Of a stretch of 64,000 bases of DNA, positions 26,513 through 34,755 are shown in pieces. Both the position numbers and the translations under genes were made by a program. The stretch lies in contig NZ_JAFCIY020000031.1 in the NCBI RefSeq assembly GCF_020194955.2, positions 1 through 64,000 of the forward strand. The letters are read 5' to 3'. The notes under the pieces are model-generated. The model worked only from the letters and a program-made list of their open reading frames with translations. It searched no databases and had not been told where the DNA came from. Numbering within the stretch: position 1 is the first letter of the stretch; each line of letters opens with the position of its first letter. The DNA comes from Desulfuromonas sp. CSMB_57 (GTDB lineage: Bacteria; Desulfobacterota; Desulfuromonadia; Desulfuromonadales; Syntrophotaleaceae).

Positions 26513-27481
26513 CTAACCACCGACGGTAACTTCGATACCGTATTTCCGTGCAATATCGGCAAGCTCAAAAACCCGTTCCTTATTGTGAGGCACAACTCCT
26601 TGGAGTTTGTATTCCTGATGCAATTGCCCCCATTTAGGTTCACCCATGCGATGATAAGGTAGTATATCAAGCGCCTCCAGATTGGAAAATTCGGCAATAA
26701 ATTCCGCAGTTGCTCGTACGTTCTCCTCGGAATCGTTAAAATCGGGTATCAACGGAAGCCGGATACGGACAGGTTTTCCTGAAGCACCAAGTCGCTTAGC
26801 GTTTTCCAAAATGATCCGATTGTCGACCCCGGTTCCCTGAAGATGCCGCCTAGAATCCATGTGCTTAAGGTCGTAAAGAACATAATCCAAGTGTTCCAGG
26901 ACTGAGTTGAAGATATTCCAGTTAACCTGGCCACATGTTTCGATTGCCGTGTGCAGTTTCAGGATCTTTGCCGTGCGTACCAATTCCATAAGGAAGACAG
27001 GTTGCGCAAACGGTTCGCCGCCAGAAATGGTAACCCCTCCCCCGGTACGGTCATAAAACTCCCTATCACGCAACACTACGTCCATGACCTCCTCGACCGT
27101 GAGATAACGTCCGCTTATATTGACGGCATTGGCATAGCAGACACGCTGACATTTGCCGCATTCTGGAAGGAGGCACTTATCACGATCAATGAAGCTAACA
27201 ATTCCATCCACTTGAGCAAGACACTTTGAAGGGCACGCTTCAATGCACTTGCCGCATCCTATACAGTTGTGGGGGATGAGCATTATCTCCGGGCGCGGTA
27301 TGATTGTTTCGGGGTTGGCGCACCAAGCACAGTACAAAGGACAACCTTTCATAAAGACAAGAGTGCGGATACCGGGTCCATCATGAATGGAAAACCGCTG
27401 AAAATCACTTATAAGACCGGTTAGTTCGGATCTATTGATGGCACCGGGATCATAAATAAGGTATTCATGTGACCAGCTCAT
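26513..27481 (-). CDS. Glycyl radical enzyme activase (radical SAM)
   Basis: The roughly 322-residue activase has the radical SAM cysteines C-x3-C-x2-C in KGCPLYCAWC, the SAM-site GGEP (TISGGEPF), and an inserted ferredoxin-like domain with two cluster motifs (CIGCGKCIEACP and CLLPECGKCQRVC), as in dehydratase-type activases. It makes the 5'-deoxyadenosyl radical that installs the glycyl radical on the dehydratase encoded upstream. The start at the seventh codon (GGAG upstream) is preferred; an ATG at 27499 is the alternative. A strong terminator-like hairpin separates it from the dehydratase gene. Confidence 0.92.
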   Translation of the reverse strand: MSWSHEYLIYDPGAINRSELTGLISDFQRFSIHDGPGIRTLVFMKGCPLYCAWCANPETIIPRPEIMLIPHNCIGCGKCIEACPSKCLAQVDGIVSFIDRDKCLLPECGKCQRVCYANAVNISGRYLTVEEVMDVVLRDREFYDRTGGGVTISGGEPFAQPVFLMELVRTAKILKLHTAIETCGQVNWNIFNSVLEHLDYVLYDLKHMDSRRHLQGTGVDNRIILENAKRLGASGKPVRIRLPLIPDFNDSEENVRATAEFIAEFSNLEALDILPYHRMGEPKWGQLHQEYKLQGVVPHNKERVFELADIARKYGIEVTVGG

Positions 27482-27541
27482 TGAGTAGGCTCCGATCATT
27501 GCCTGAATTAATAAATAAATTTTACATGCACATAAAAAATC

Positions 27542-27577
27542 ACCTGCGCCGATACCACTAATGGTGTCGGCGCAGGT
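27542..27577 (-). terminator. Terminator-like hairpin between dehydratase and activase genes
   Basis: ACCTGCGCCGATACCA pairs with TGGTGTCGGCGCAGGT around a four-base loop, with one G-T-type mismatch, and is followed on the minus strand by GATTTTTT. It is a strong intrinsic terminator signal inside an otherwise co-directional gene pair. It probably lets a small fraction of transcripts reach the activase, keeping enzyme in excess over activase. Confidence 0.85.
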
Positions 27578-27590
27578 TCAATTTTTGTCA

Positions 27591-29981
27591 TTAGAACATC
27601 TGTTCGGTTCGTGCAATTATGTCATCCTGAATAGCTTTGTCGAGCGAGGTGAAAAATGCGCTGTAACCAGCAACACGCACGACCATCCCCTGGTAGTTAT
27701 CAGGGTGTTCCTGCGCGTCGACAAGCGTATCGCGCCCAATGACGTTGTACTGAATGTGGGTCCCGCCGCCATTGAAGAAGGTTTCGGTGACACCAACAAG
27801 GTTTTGGATGCCACGCTCATCTTTCAGAGCATTCGGGTGGAACTTCATGTTCAGCAAAGTTCCATTGGATGCAATAACATGGTCAAGACGCGCAACTGAT
27901 CTTACAGACGCGGTCGGGCCGGACTGGTCGACACCTGAAACCGGGGAAACGCCATCAGCCAGCGGGGTACCGGACTTGCGTCCGTCGGCAGTAGCCCCGA
28001 CTACCGTGCCGAGTGGTACGTTGGCCGAAACAGGGTAAAGGCCAGGCTGGAACTTTCCACCTCTTGGATTCATGTACTTTTCCACTTCCCGGCAGTATAT
28101 AAGTGCACCTTCATGTGCGATCATGTCAGCGTATTCGTTATCGTTGCCGTACTTTGGCGCACGATTTAACAGCATCTGGCGAAGGCCTTCCATTTCCAGG
28201 CCTTCGAAGTTGGTGGCAAGTCCCTTTTGAAGTTCGCCCAGGGTGATTGCCTTGTCTTCAAACACCAGCTTCTTAATGGCAGTTAGTGAATCGCCGACAT
28301 TACCCACTCCAACCCCTTGGGGACCAGTAAAGTTGTAGTGTGCGCCCCCTTCCTGGAGCGACTTGCCCTTGATCATACAATCATCGACTAATGAAGAAAG
28401 GAACGGTAGCGGAGTGCGCTGGCCGTGGGCAATGTCACAGGCATTATCGGATATAATCAGCAGTTTGACGAAGTGCTCCATCTGCGCTTTATACGCCTTC
28501 ATGACATCTTCAAACGCGCTGAATGAAGTTAAAGCGCCTGTCTGGGGACCAATCTGCTTGCCTGTTAGAGCGTCGACACCATCATTAAGAGCTAACTCCA
28601 GAACTTTGGCCATGTTGAAGAACGCGGCATCGTGCCACCCTTCAGTCTTGCCTGCTACCTGCGGCTCGACGCAGCCGATGATGCCGTAGTCGCGAGCGTC
28701 TTCACGAGTGAGGCCACGGCTAAGCAATGCAGGAATGATGAACCGATCATTGTAGTATGCAGGCATACCCAGCCCGACTCGGCTTACTTCGGCCGCCTTG
28801 GTGTACAGGGCAGCAGGAGTATTGCTATGAATACGAATCGAAATGGATGGTTGGTAGAGCTTGGTGTTGGCAGTCGCATGCAGACACATGAACGACAGCT
28901 CGTTGGTAGCGTCCTCACCCTCGCTGTCTACGCCACCAACGATCAGGTTCTGGAACATCGGGTATCCACCGAACGCCTTGGTAGAACCTTCGTCCCGGAC
29001 CTTGTTGATCTCGCTGAACTTGATGTAAAGAAGATCAAGCAGTTCCTGGGCCCTCTCCGTGGTAATATCGGCGTCCATCTGAAGATAAGGGTACATGTAC
29101 TGATCAAATCGCATCGGGGATATGGAATGACCATTGGACTCTATCTGGATCACAAGTTGAATAAACCAGAAGGACTGGACCGCTTCCCAAAATGATTCGG
29201 CAGGTTGCCCCGGAACCTTGCGACAGATACGGGCGATTTCCAAAAGCTCGGCCTTGCGTTGTTCATTCTTTTCGCTCGCAGCCAGTCTCTCGGCTTCCAC
29301 TGCGAAACGTCTAGCAAAGGCAATGACTGCCTCGTTTGAAATAATTACGGCATCCAAGAAATGCATCTTCTTGAGATCATCGGGATTAGTAAGGTCGGTT
29401 TTTTTATGCTCAGCTTTAGCATCAGCAATAATACCATTCAGGCCTCTAGTCAAAACTTTGGCGTAATCAACGGAGATGTGACCAACGCCGTTAAAGTAGT
29501 AGTTGCCAACGGTGAAAACACCAGCCCCTTGAGCCTCAAGAGCATCAGGGGTCATAAGTGACGTGGCCAGTTCGTTCGAGGTCTTCTTGTCCCAGTAGGG
29601 AAAGAGCTCACGGAGAACTGTCTTCTTGTCTTCAGAAATCAAGAATACGTCGCCAGTCCGCTTCTCCAACCGATCCAGTTCCGCTTCCAGCCACTTGCAG
29701 GAAAACTCCGGATATACCGGGGCAGAGCGCGGCTTGGTGCACTGATTTCCAACTACCAATTCGTCGTCCTGAATAAAAACGGTCATACCGTTCAGGATCT
29801 TTTCGAAAGCTTTCGCCCTCCGGAGATGCATTGGCAGATCTTCGGTTTCCTTGTAGGATTCGGTGATCAGTTGCGCACGCTCAACACAGATTTCCGGAGT
29901 GGTCTTGACAAACCTTTCCTTAATTGCCTCCACCCGAGGGGTTGGTCCCGGTAGATTCGATACGTCGATTTTTATCGCCAT
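27591..29981 (-). CDS. B12-independent glycerol / 1,2-diol dehydratase (glycyl radical enzyme)
   Basis: The 796-residue enzyme has the thiyl-radical cysteine and base in GIIGCVEPQ (Cys437, Glu439) and the glycyl radical loop RVAGYSA (Gly772). The known active-site residues of Clostridium butyricum glycerol dehydratase (His164, His281, Ser282, Cys433, Glu435, Asp447) all recur here with a constant offset of four: His168, His285, Ser286, Cys437, Glu439, Asp451. This supports a diol/glycerol dehydratase over choline or isethionate lyases. Products would be aldehydes such as propanal, 3-hydroxypropanal or acetaldehyde. The ATG at 29981 follows AAGGAGG. No microcompartment shell genes are seen nearby. 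Confidence 0.93.
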   Translation of the reverse strand: MAIKIDVSNLPGPTPRVEAIKERFVKTTPEICVERAQLITESYKETEDLPMHLRRAKAFEKILNGMTVFIQDDELVVGNQCTKPRSAPVYPEFSCKWLEAELDRLEKRTGDVFLISEDKKTVLRELFPYWDKKTSNELATSLMTPDALEAQGAGVFTVGNYYFNGVGHISVDYAKVLTRGLNGIIADAKAEHKKTDLTNPDDLKKMHFLDAVIISNEAVIAFARRFAVEAERLAASEKNEQRKAELLEIARICRKVPGQPAESFWEAVQSFWFIQLVIQIESNGHSISPMRFDQYMYPYLQMDADITTERAQELLDLLYIKFSEINKVRDEGSTKAFGGYPMFQNLIVGGVDSEGEDATNELSFMCLHATANTKLYQPSISIRIHSNTPAALYTKAAEVSRVGLGMPAYYNDRFIIPALLSRGLTREDARDYGIIGCVEPQVAGKTEGWHDAAFFNMAKVLELALNDGVDALTGKQIGPQTGALTSFSAFEDVMKAYKAQMEHFVKLLIISDNACDIAHGQRTPLPFLSSLVDDCMIKGKSLQEGGAHYNFTGPQGVGVGNVGDSLTAIKKLVFEDKAITLGELQKGLATNFEGLEMEGLRQMLLNRAPKYGNDNEYADMIAHEGALIYCREVEKYMNPRGGKFQPGLYPVSANVPLGTVVGATADGRKSGTPLADGVSPVSGVDQSGPTASVRSVARLDHVIASNGTLLNMKFHPNALKDERGIQNLVGVTETFFNGGGTHIQYNVIGRDTLVDAQEHPDNYQGMVVRVAGYSAFFTSLDKAIQDDIIARTEQMF

Positions 29982-30162
29982 TTTTTCCTCCTTTGTTTGC
30001 TGTTCGATGAATTGAGCCATCCGATTCCCTCAGAACTGCGAAGCTTTTAGCACCTCCTTTTTTTTGTGGCTAACTTGTTGCACCAGGCATATTTTGCAGG
30101 ATCCATGAATCAATAAAAGCTTCCAGGAAAAGTGCAAGAAACAGCAATGAGCACATTTTTTT

Positions 30163-30173
30163 GGTAATACCCC
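30163..30173. promoter_or_regulatory. GGTAATACCCC, candidate response-regulator site 1
   Basis: This 11-mer occurs twice upstream of the dehydratase gene (also 30304-30314) in the same orientation. It contains the symmetric core GGTA-N-TACC, and together with the next base gives TACCCCT, which fits the NarL heptamer TACYYMT. Binding by the NarL-type regulator of this cluster is inferred. Confidence 0.4.
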
Positions 30174-30303
30174 TCCATAACATCTTTTTCTTGGACAGAG
30201 CCTGCATAAACAAAATCTATCGTATTTAAAAATAATTTTTTAACCAGAAAAAGAGTATCAACAGCCAGAACCAAATCAAACGAAACCTATCTTTCTATTT
30301 ATA

Positions 30304-30314
30304 GGTAATACCCC
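30304..30314. promoter_or_regulatory. GGTAATACCCC, candidate response-regulator site 2
   Basis: Second exact copy of the 11-mer, 141 bases from the first. The following base is A, so the heptamer match is one base short. Confidence 0.35.
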
Positions 30315-30644
30315 ATCAATAGCTATGCTACCATCGCGCAAAGGTGTATTTTTCGATACCTAAAAGGGGGGACCGAGGGGGAAAACGTGTCCCTAGTGGA
30401 GCCATATCAGAGACACCGTTCAATGTGAAACAGCATTTTCGAGGCCCTCCACCACCCAAGATGCCATGCCTAGGCCAGCCAACACACCATTCACGGCACA
30501 AACAGGGCAATCTTGGCGACAGAACAAATCCTGCCTCCTTATTTCACCGACGCTACGATAGCCAACCCAGGCCTGGTGGCGCCGGCGGAGATGGCGCAGC
30601 ATAAAAAGAATGATTCTTTCGCATTTAAGATGAAAACCTCGGCC

Positions 30645-30821
30645 TCAGCAGGAAACCGGGCAAGCATCCATGGCCTCCTGAATGCTTTGTTCCGATGCAC
30701 CGGTCGGCGCATACACTTCCGCCAGATCCTCGGCGTCCATCCTGAACACTTCGGGCGCCATTTCCACACAAAGTCCGCAGCTGATACAAGCATCCTGGTC
30801 CACGTAGGGCGTTTTGGCCAT
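30645..30821 (-). CDS. Single-cluster [4Fe-4S] ferredoxin (copy 2, C-terminally shortened)
   Basis: The protein equals copy 1 for every residue up to CPVSC and then stops, losing IHWQE. All four cluster cysteines (CISCGLC and CPVSC) are kept, so it might still fold. The point where it departs from copy 1 is the end of the 207-base repeat, showing that the truncation came with a DNA breakpoint. It lies downstream of the membrane protein and aldo/keto reductase genes. Confidence 0.85.
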   Translation of the reverse strand: MAKTPYVDQDACISCGLCVEMAPEVFRMDAEDLAEVYAPTGASEQSIQEAMDACPVSC

Positions 30822-30854
30822 GATCATTCTCCTTGGTTAGTGCCTCCTGTTCGG
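30648..30854. repeat. Right copy of the 207-base perfect direct repeat
   Basis: Identical to 19678-19884 and in the same orientation, offset 10970 bases. Beyond 30854 the two copies diverge to roughly 90 percent identity. Confidence 0.9.
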
Positions 30855-30960
30855 ACGCGCATCTGCCGGCAGGCAGGGCAGGGTCCAGGTACACCGGCTT
30901 GAAAATGTTCAGACTCTTTCCTCCTTCGCAAGTTCATACTGCCATGGACATTTCATACGT

Positions 30961-31161
30961 CTACAGGCCCCGCATGGCCGGGCCGACCAGCAACACCATC
31001 ACCGTCATCCAGAGCGCCAACAACACCGCCATGACAATCGCTGCAGTCAATATGAATCTGGGCCGGCGATGCCCTTGCCCGGCCCGGCCGAACCGGACCA
31101 TGCAAAGCCAGACCAGCGCCAGAATGGCCAGCGCTCCCACCAAACCCGGCATCATGAGCAT
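30961..31161 (-). CDS. Small two-helix membrane protein (copy 2)
   Basis: The 66-residue paralogue of 19991-20191 has the same two hydrophobic helices and basic loop (CMVRFGRAGQGHRRPRF). The start at 31161 follows GGGAGG. It lies 75 bases after the aldo/keto reductase gene and ahead of the ferredoxin gene. Function unknown. Confidence 0.65.
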   Translation of the reverse strand: MLMMPGLVGALAILALVWLCMVRFGRAGQGHRRPRFILTAAIVMAVLLALWMTVMVLLVGPAMRGL

Positions 31162-31236
31162 GCCAACCTCCCTGCTGGTCCGGCGATACAACAAAAGTCG
31201 CCGACGCCGGGATCCTGACGCGGGCCCTCCCCAACA

Positions 31237-32064
31237 TCAGGGCTTGTAGTACATGAGCTTCCGGGCCCAGGGTGCCACCAACGCCTCCAGCTTTTGTCGC
31301 TCCGCGGCATCCATGGGTGGCTCCAGGCAGGCGGCGATATTCTGTTCCAGTTGCCGGGGGTCGTCGCAACCGATGACCATGGTCGACACGCCCTGCCCCA
31401 GGGCATAGCGCACCCAGGGAGCGGGGCTCTGCAGGCCGGGAAGCCGCAGCCCGAAGCCGCGGCACAGCACCTTCATCCCGACAATGCCCATGCCGCGAGC
31501 TTCCGCCTCCGGCAGCACCGTGGCCGGGAAACTGGCCCAGGCATTCTCTGCCGGATTGACGGGCATCAATACCGTATCGAAGTCGTACAGGTCGAAGGCC
31601 CGCAGGAGGATGTCCGGGTTTTCATGGCCCGTGACCCCGACAAACCGCACCTTCCCTTCCCGCTTGGCGCGGTCGAAGGCTTCCATGGCCCCGCCCGGCC
31701 CGAAAATCATCTCCAGGTCCTTTTCCGTGCGCAGATCGTGCACCTGCCACAGATCCAACCAATCGGTCTGCAAGTTGGTCAGGGATTCCTGCAGCTGCGC
31801 CCAGGCCCCCCGGGCCGTGCGGTCATGGGCCTTGCTGGCCAGAAACACCTTCCGGCGCCGCTGTCCGAGGGCCAATCCATAATAAGATTCGCTGCCGGCA
31901 TAGGCCCGGGCCGACTCCATATAGTTGATCCCCAGGTCCAAGGCGCGGGCAATCAACTCCGTGGCCTGCGTTTCGCAACCGAAGCTGCGCAGAACGCCTT
32001 CGCCGCTAAGACCGATACAGGTCACCTCGACACCGGTTTTGCCAAGTTGTCGCTTGGGAATCAT
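31237..32064 (-). CDS. Aldo/keto reductase family protein
   Basis: The 275-residue protein begins MIPKRQLGKTGVEVTCIGLS and has the barrel signatures NYMESARAYAGSE, VFLASKAHD, DLWQVHDL and GVTGHENP. The family's catalytic tetrad is Asp-Tyr-Lys-His; here Tyr55, Lys78 and His109 are present but the Asp position is Glu50. It is about 275 residues, slightly short for the family. It starts a unit with a membrane protein and a ferredoxin gene, suggesting ferredoxin- or NAD(P)H-linked reduction of an aldehyde or ketone. The start follows AAGGAGG. Confidence 0.85.
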   Translation of the reverse strand: MIPKRQLGKTGVEVTCIGLSGEGVLRSFGCETQATELIARALDLGINYMESARAYAGSESYYGLALGQRRRKVFLASKAHDRTARGAWAQLQESLTNLQTDWLDLWQVHDLRTEKDLEMIFGPGGAMEAFDRAKREGKVRFVGVTGHENPDILLRAFDLYDFDTVLMPVNPAENAWASFPATVLPEAEARGMGIVGMKVLCRGFGLRLPGLQSPAPWVRYALGQGVSTMVIGCDDPRQLEQNIAACLEPPMDAAERQKLEALVAPWARKLMYYKP

Positions 32065-32199
32065 GGGCGCGCCTCCTTTTGCTACCATTGTACACGAGGG
32101 GGCGGTGTCCGAGCTGGAACCAAGCCTGAAAAGGTACAATATCCTCAGAAAAAGAAGACCTTACGGTTCGGTCCGAACAACAGGGTGGGGAGTAAAGCA

Positions 32200-32550
32200 A
32201 TGAAAAAACTCGTCGGGGCAACACTGCTGGCTTTGATGCTGCTGGGAACCGGGCCGGCCTGGCCGGCACGCGAGATTACCGTGGATTTTGGGACGGGGGA
32301 GATGACAACCACGGAAGACCAGCGGCCGCCCGAGCCAGAGGCGGAAAATCAGACGCTTAGCAAACCAAGGGAGGCGGCCCGAGACATCGCCCGCCTGCAA
32401 CGCATTGTCCAGCAGCAGAACCGAGTGATTCAGCAGCAGCAGGCCGTTATCCGGGAATTACAGGCGAGAAACCGCCGACTGAACAATGTCAATCGGGGGC
32501 TGGAATTGATGCTGCGTTCCTGCTCTTCCCCGCATCCAGCAGTCCGATAA
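32200..32550 (+). CDS. Exported small coiled-coil protein (copy 2)
   Basis: The 116-residue paralogue of 20390-20719 has a signal peptide (MKKLVGATLLALMLL to PAWPA), a DFGTGEMTTTEDQ segment, and a Gln-rich coiled coil (IVQQQNRVIQQQQAVI). It is divergent from the aldo/keto reductase, and the shared promoter region is strongly conserved between the two module copies. Its 3' end overlaps the convergent reductase-like gene by about 60 bases. Confidence 0.7.
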   Translation: MKKLVGATLLALMLLGTGPAWPAREITVDFGTGEMTTTEDQRPPEPEAENQTLSKPREAARDIARLQRIVQQQNRVIQQQQAVIRELQARNRRLNNVNRGLELMLRSCSSPHPAVR

Positions 32551-33334
32551 CCTCCTCCTGCTCCAGGGCCAACCGGGATTGCCGGGCCTCCGCAGCCAGA
32601 TCTTCGTAAGGCAGATGGAGGCATTCCTCTACCGCGCTCTTGAAAACCTCGAATCCGATGCGCTCCACCGTCCGAGTGAGGCGTTCATTGGGTTCGGCCA
32701 GTGCGCGATAACTGCGCAGCACCGCCGCCAGGTATTGGGGCACCTGGTCCGCCGCCACCGGGCCGGCCAGTTCTCGGGCGACGGTCGGGGCGAAGCCCAT
32801 CTTGCCGCCGACAAAGATTTTCCAGCCGTTCATCGCGGCATGGATGCCGAACTCGGCGAGGCGGGTGTTGGCGCAACAGTTGGGACAGCCGGACAGAGCA
32901 ATTTTAAACTTCTGAGGAGTGGGCAGGGCCCGAAAGGTCTCCTCAAGATGGGCAACCAGGGCGAAGGTCCGCTGCAATCCGAAGGGGGAATAATCGGCGC
33001 CGGGGCAACACTTGACATGGAAGACATCACGACCCACGGAACGGATCTGGAACCCGGCCTCCAGCACTGCCCGCCGGGCCTGGGCATAGTCCTGCCCCTC
33101 GATGCCGAGCAGCACCATGCTCTGTGCCGTCGACAGATGGCCGACCTTGGCGTATCGCTCGACGATATCGGCCAGAGCGCGCAGTTGCGCGGCGCTGAAA
33201 CAGGCGTTGGGCACCCCGACGGAAAGGGCAAAATGGCCGTCGCGTTGCTTGCCGAGACAACGGGCTCCCTGCTGTTTTTTGCGCTCCACGGTGTCCTTGC
33301 GCAATGCCACATCGAGTTTTGCCGAGGTATCCAT
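32489..33334 (-). CDS. Sirohaem nitrite/sulfite reductase-like protein, altered cluster motif
   Basis: The roughly 281-residue protein has the ferredoxin-like half-domain (HFALSVGVPNACFSAAQLRAL) and the sirohaem/[4Fe-4S] domain of small anaerobic sulfite/nitrite reductases. The second cluster motif is normal (SGCPNCCAN, C-x3-C). The first, normally C-x5-C, reads CCPGADYS, so the second ligand is Ser. The protein may use the neighbouring cysteine, have an altered cluster, or be inactive. The start is uncertain (33334 chosen; 33406 possible). Confidence 0.75.
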   Translation of the reverse strand: MDTSAKLDVALRKDTVERKKQQGARCLGKQRDGHFALSVGVPNACFSAAQLRALADIVERYAKVGHLSTAQSMVLLGIEGQDYAQARRAVLEAGFQIRSVGRDVFHVKCCPGADYSPFGLQRTFALVAHLEETFRALPTPQKFKIALSGCPNCCANTRLAEFGIHAAMNGWKIFVGGKMGFAPTVARELAGPVAADQVPQYLAAVLRSYRALAEPNERLTRTVERIGFEVFKSAVEECLHLPYEDLAAEARQSRLALEQEEVIGLLDAGKSRNAASIPAPD

Positions 33335-33519
33335 GACGATCTGCTGTTCCTTTCCGCTTTTTACAATATTGGTCGGGTGTGACAATCGGGAGGATATTCT
33401 ACTCATTGGCCCGACTTCAGCCCAGACTTTTTTCATCCACTGGCAGACAATGGGCCTGAATCGGTGTATGCTGCCCCTGCCCTGTGGCTCTTTTTTCTCC
33501 TGACTCCCGGATCCTCCTC

Positions 33520-34755
33520 ATGTCGACACACACTGAAACCAGAACCGATTTGCGCCTGATCGTCATCCTGCTCGGCGCATTGACGGCCATCGGGCCGTTG
33601 ACCATCGATACCTATCTGCCCGCTTTTTCCGCCATCGCCGCCGACTTGAACACCGACGTGGCCACCGTCGGCTTGTCCATGAGCAGCTACTTTATCGGCA
33701 TTGCCGCCGGGCAGCTGGTGTACGGCCCCTTGCTGGATGTCTTGGGACGCAAGGGGCCATTGATTTTCGGCCTGGTGCTGTACGGCGTGGCCGCGTTGGG
33801 CTGCGCCCTGAGCGCCAACGTCCAATGGCTCATCGGCTTGCGTCTGGTCCTGGCCCTTGGCGCCTGCGTCGGCATGGTCGCGGCACGAGCGGTGGTACGG
33901 GATCTTTTCCCGCTCAACGAGACGGCGCGCGTATTTTCGACCCTTATGCTGATCATGGGGCTGGCGCCCATCGTGGCACCGACACTCGGCGGAATCATCG
34001 TTGCCAGCCTGGGCTGGCGGTATATCTTCATTCTGCTGGGGGCGGTTGCGGTGCTGATGCTGGCCGGCGTCTGGTGGATCCTGCCCGCCATCGCCGGACA
34101 TGGACGCCGCGAAGCCTTGCATCCACGCCGGGCGTTGACCGATTACCTGGCGGTGCTGGTGGTGCCGGGCTTCACTCCCCGCATGCTGACCGGATGCTTT
34201 CATATCGCCGGCCTGTTCGCCTACCTGACCGCCTCGCCGTTGGTTTTCATGGAACTGTTCGGCATGTCCGGCCCCCGCTACGGCTGGACCATGGGCGCCA
34301 ACGCCCTGGCACTCATCGTCGGCAGCCAGATCAATGCCCGTCTTCTGCGACACTTCTCCCTGCGAAAAGTATTGTGGGGTGCCAACCTGCTGCAGTTGGC
34401 GGTCAGTATCCTGTTTGTGCTGACTGTCGCCCTGGCACCGGTTTCGCTCTGGATGGTGTTGGCCTTTGCCGCGAGCTACCTGTTTTGCCTGGGCTTTCTG
34501 CTGCCGGACATTACCGCCCTGATCATGGAACCCTTTGCACGGGAACAGGCCGGCAGCGCTTCGGCCCTGTTGGGATCATTGCAGATGGCGGCCAGTGCCG
34601 TGGCGGCGGGCCTGGTAAGCTGGGGGTACAACGGCACCATTGCCGTCATGGCCATAGGCATGCCCCTATGTGCCCTGGCCGGCATGGGGATGCTGTGGGG
34701 TGAACGCGGCCTGCTACTTGAACCTGTCGACGGCCCGGTCCAGCGCTCCCTTTAA
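33520..34755 (+). CDS. MFS drug-resistance transporter, Bcr/CflA family
   Basis: The 411-residue protein has 12 predicted transmembrane helices and the Bcr/CflA signature TIDTYLPAFSAIAADL near the N-terminus. It also has the loop-2/3 motif GPLLDVLGRKGPLI and a second-helix-bundle GSQINARLLRHF. The family exports drugs, amino acids or dipeptides by proton antiport. The ATG at 33520 was chosen to place the first helix normally. Its 3' end overlaps the convergent coiled-coil gene by about 40 bases. Confidence 0.88.
   Translation: MSTHTETRTDLRLIVILLGALTAIGPLTIDTYLPAFSAIAADLNTDVATVGLSMSSYFIGIAAGQLVYGPLLDVLGRKGPLIFGLVLYGVAALGCALSANVQWLIGLRLVLALGACVGMVAARAVVRDLFPLNETARVFSTLMLIMGLAPIVAPTLGGIIVASLGWRYIFILLGAVAVLMLAGVWWILPAIAGHGRREALHPRRALTDYLAVLVVPGFTPRMLTGCFHIAGLFAYLTASPLVFMELFGMSGPRYGWTMGANALALIVGSQINARLLRHFSLRKVLWGANLLQLAVSILFVLTVALAPVSLWMVLAFAASYLFCLGFLLPDITALIMEPFAREQAGSASALLGSLQMAASAVAAGLVSWGYNGTIAVMAIGMPLCALAGMGMLWGERGLLLEPVDGPVQRSL

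Larger units (their letters stand above)
29982..30647. other. Long region upstream of the dehydratase gene, no gene supported
   Basis: About 660 bases. The half nearest the dehydratase is AT-rich and holds two copies of GGTAATACCCC. The distal half (30330-30640) is GC-richer, has short open frames without recognisable similarity, and ends abruptly at the 207-base repeat. It could be debris from the rearrangement that made the repeats. Confidence 0.5.

Noticed and set aside
27591-29981. Choline trimethylamine-lyase or isethionate lyase assignment for the glycyl radical enzyme
   Set aside because: All six active-site residues of the glycerol dehydratase from Clostridium butyricum are kept with a constant offset, and no microcompartment or choline/sulfonate genes are nearby.
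30328-30604. Short frames upstream of the truncated ferredoxin as an IS remnant
   Set aside because: No transposase motif, terminal repeat or target duplication could be seen; left as unexplained sequence.
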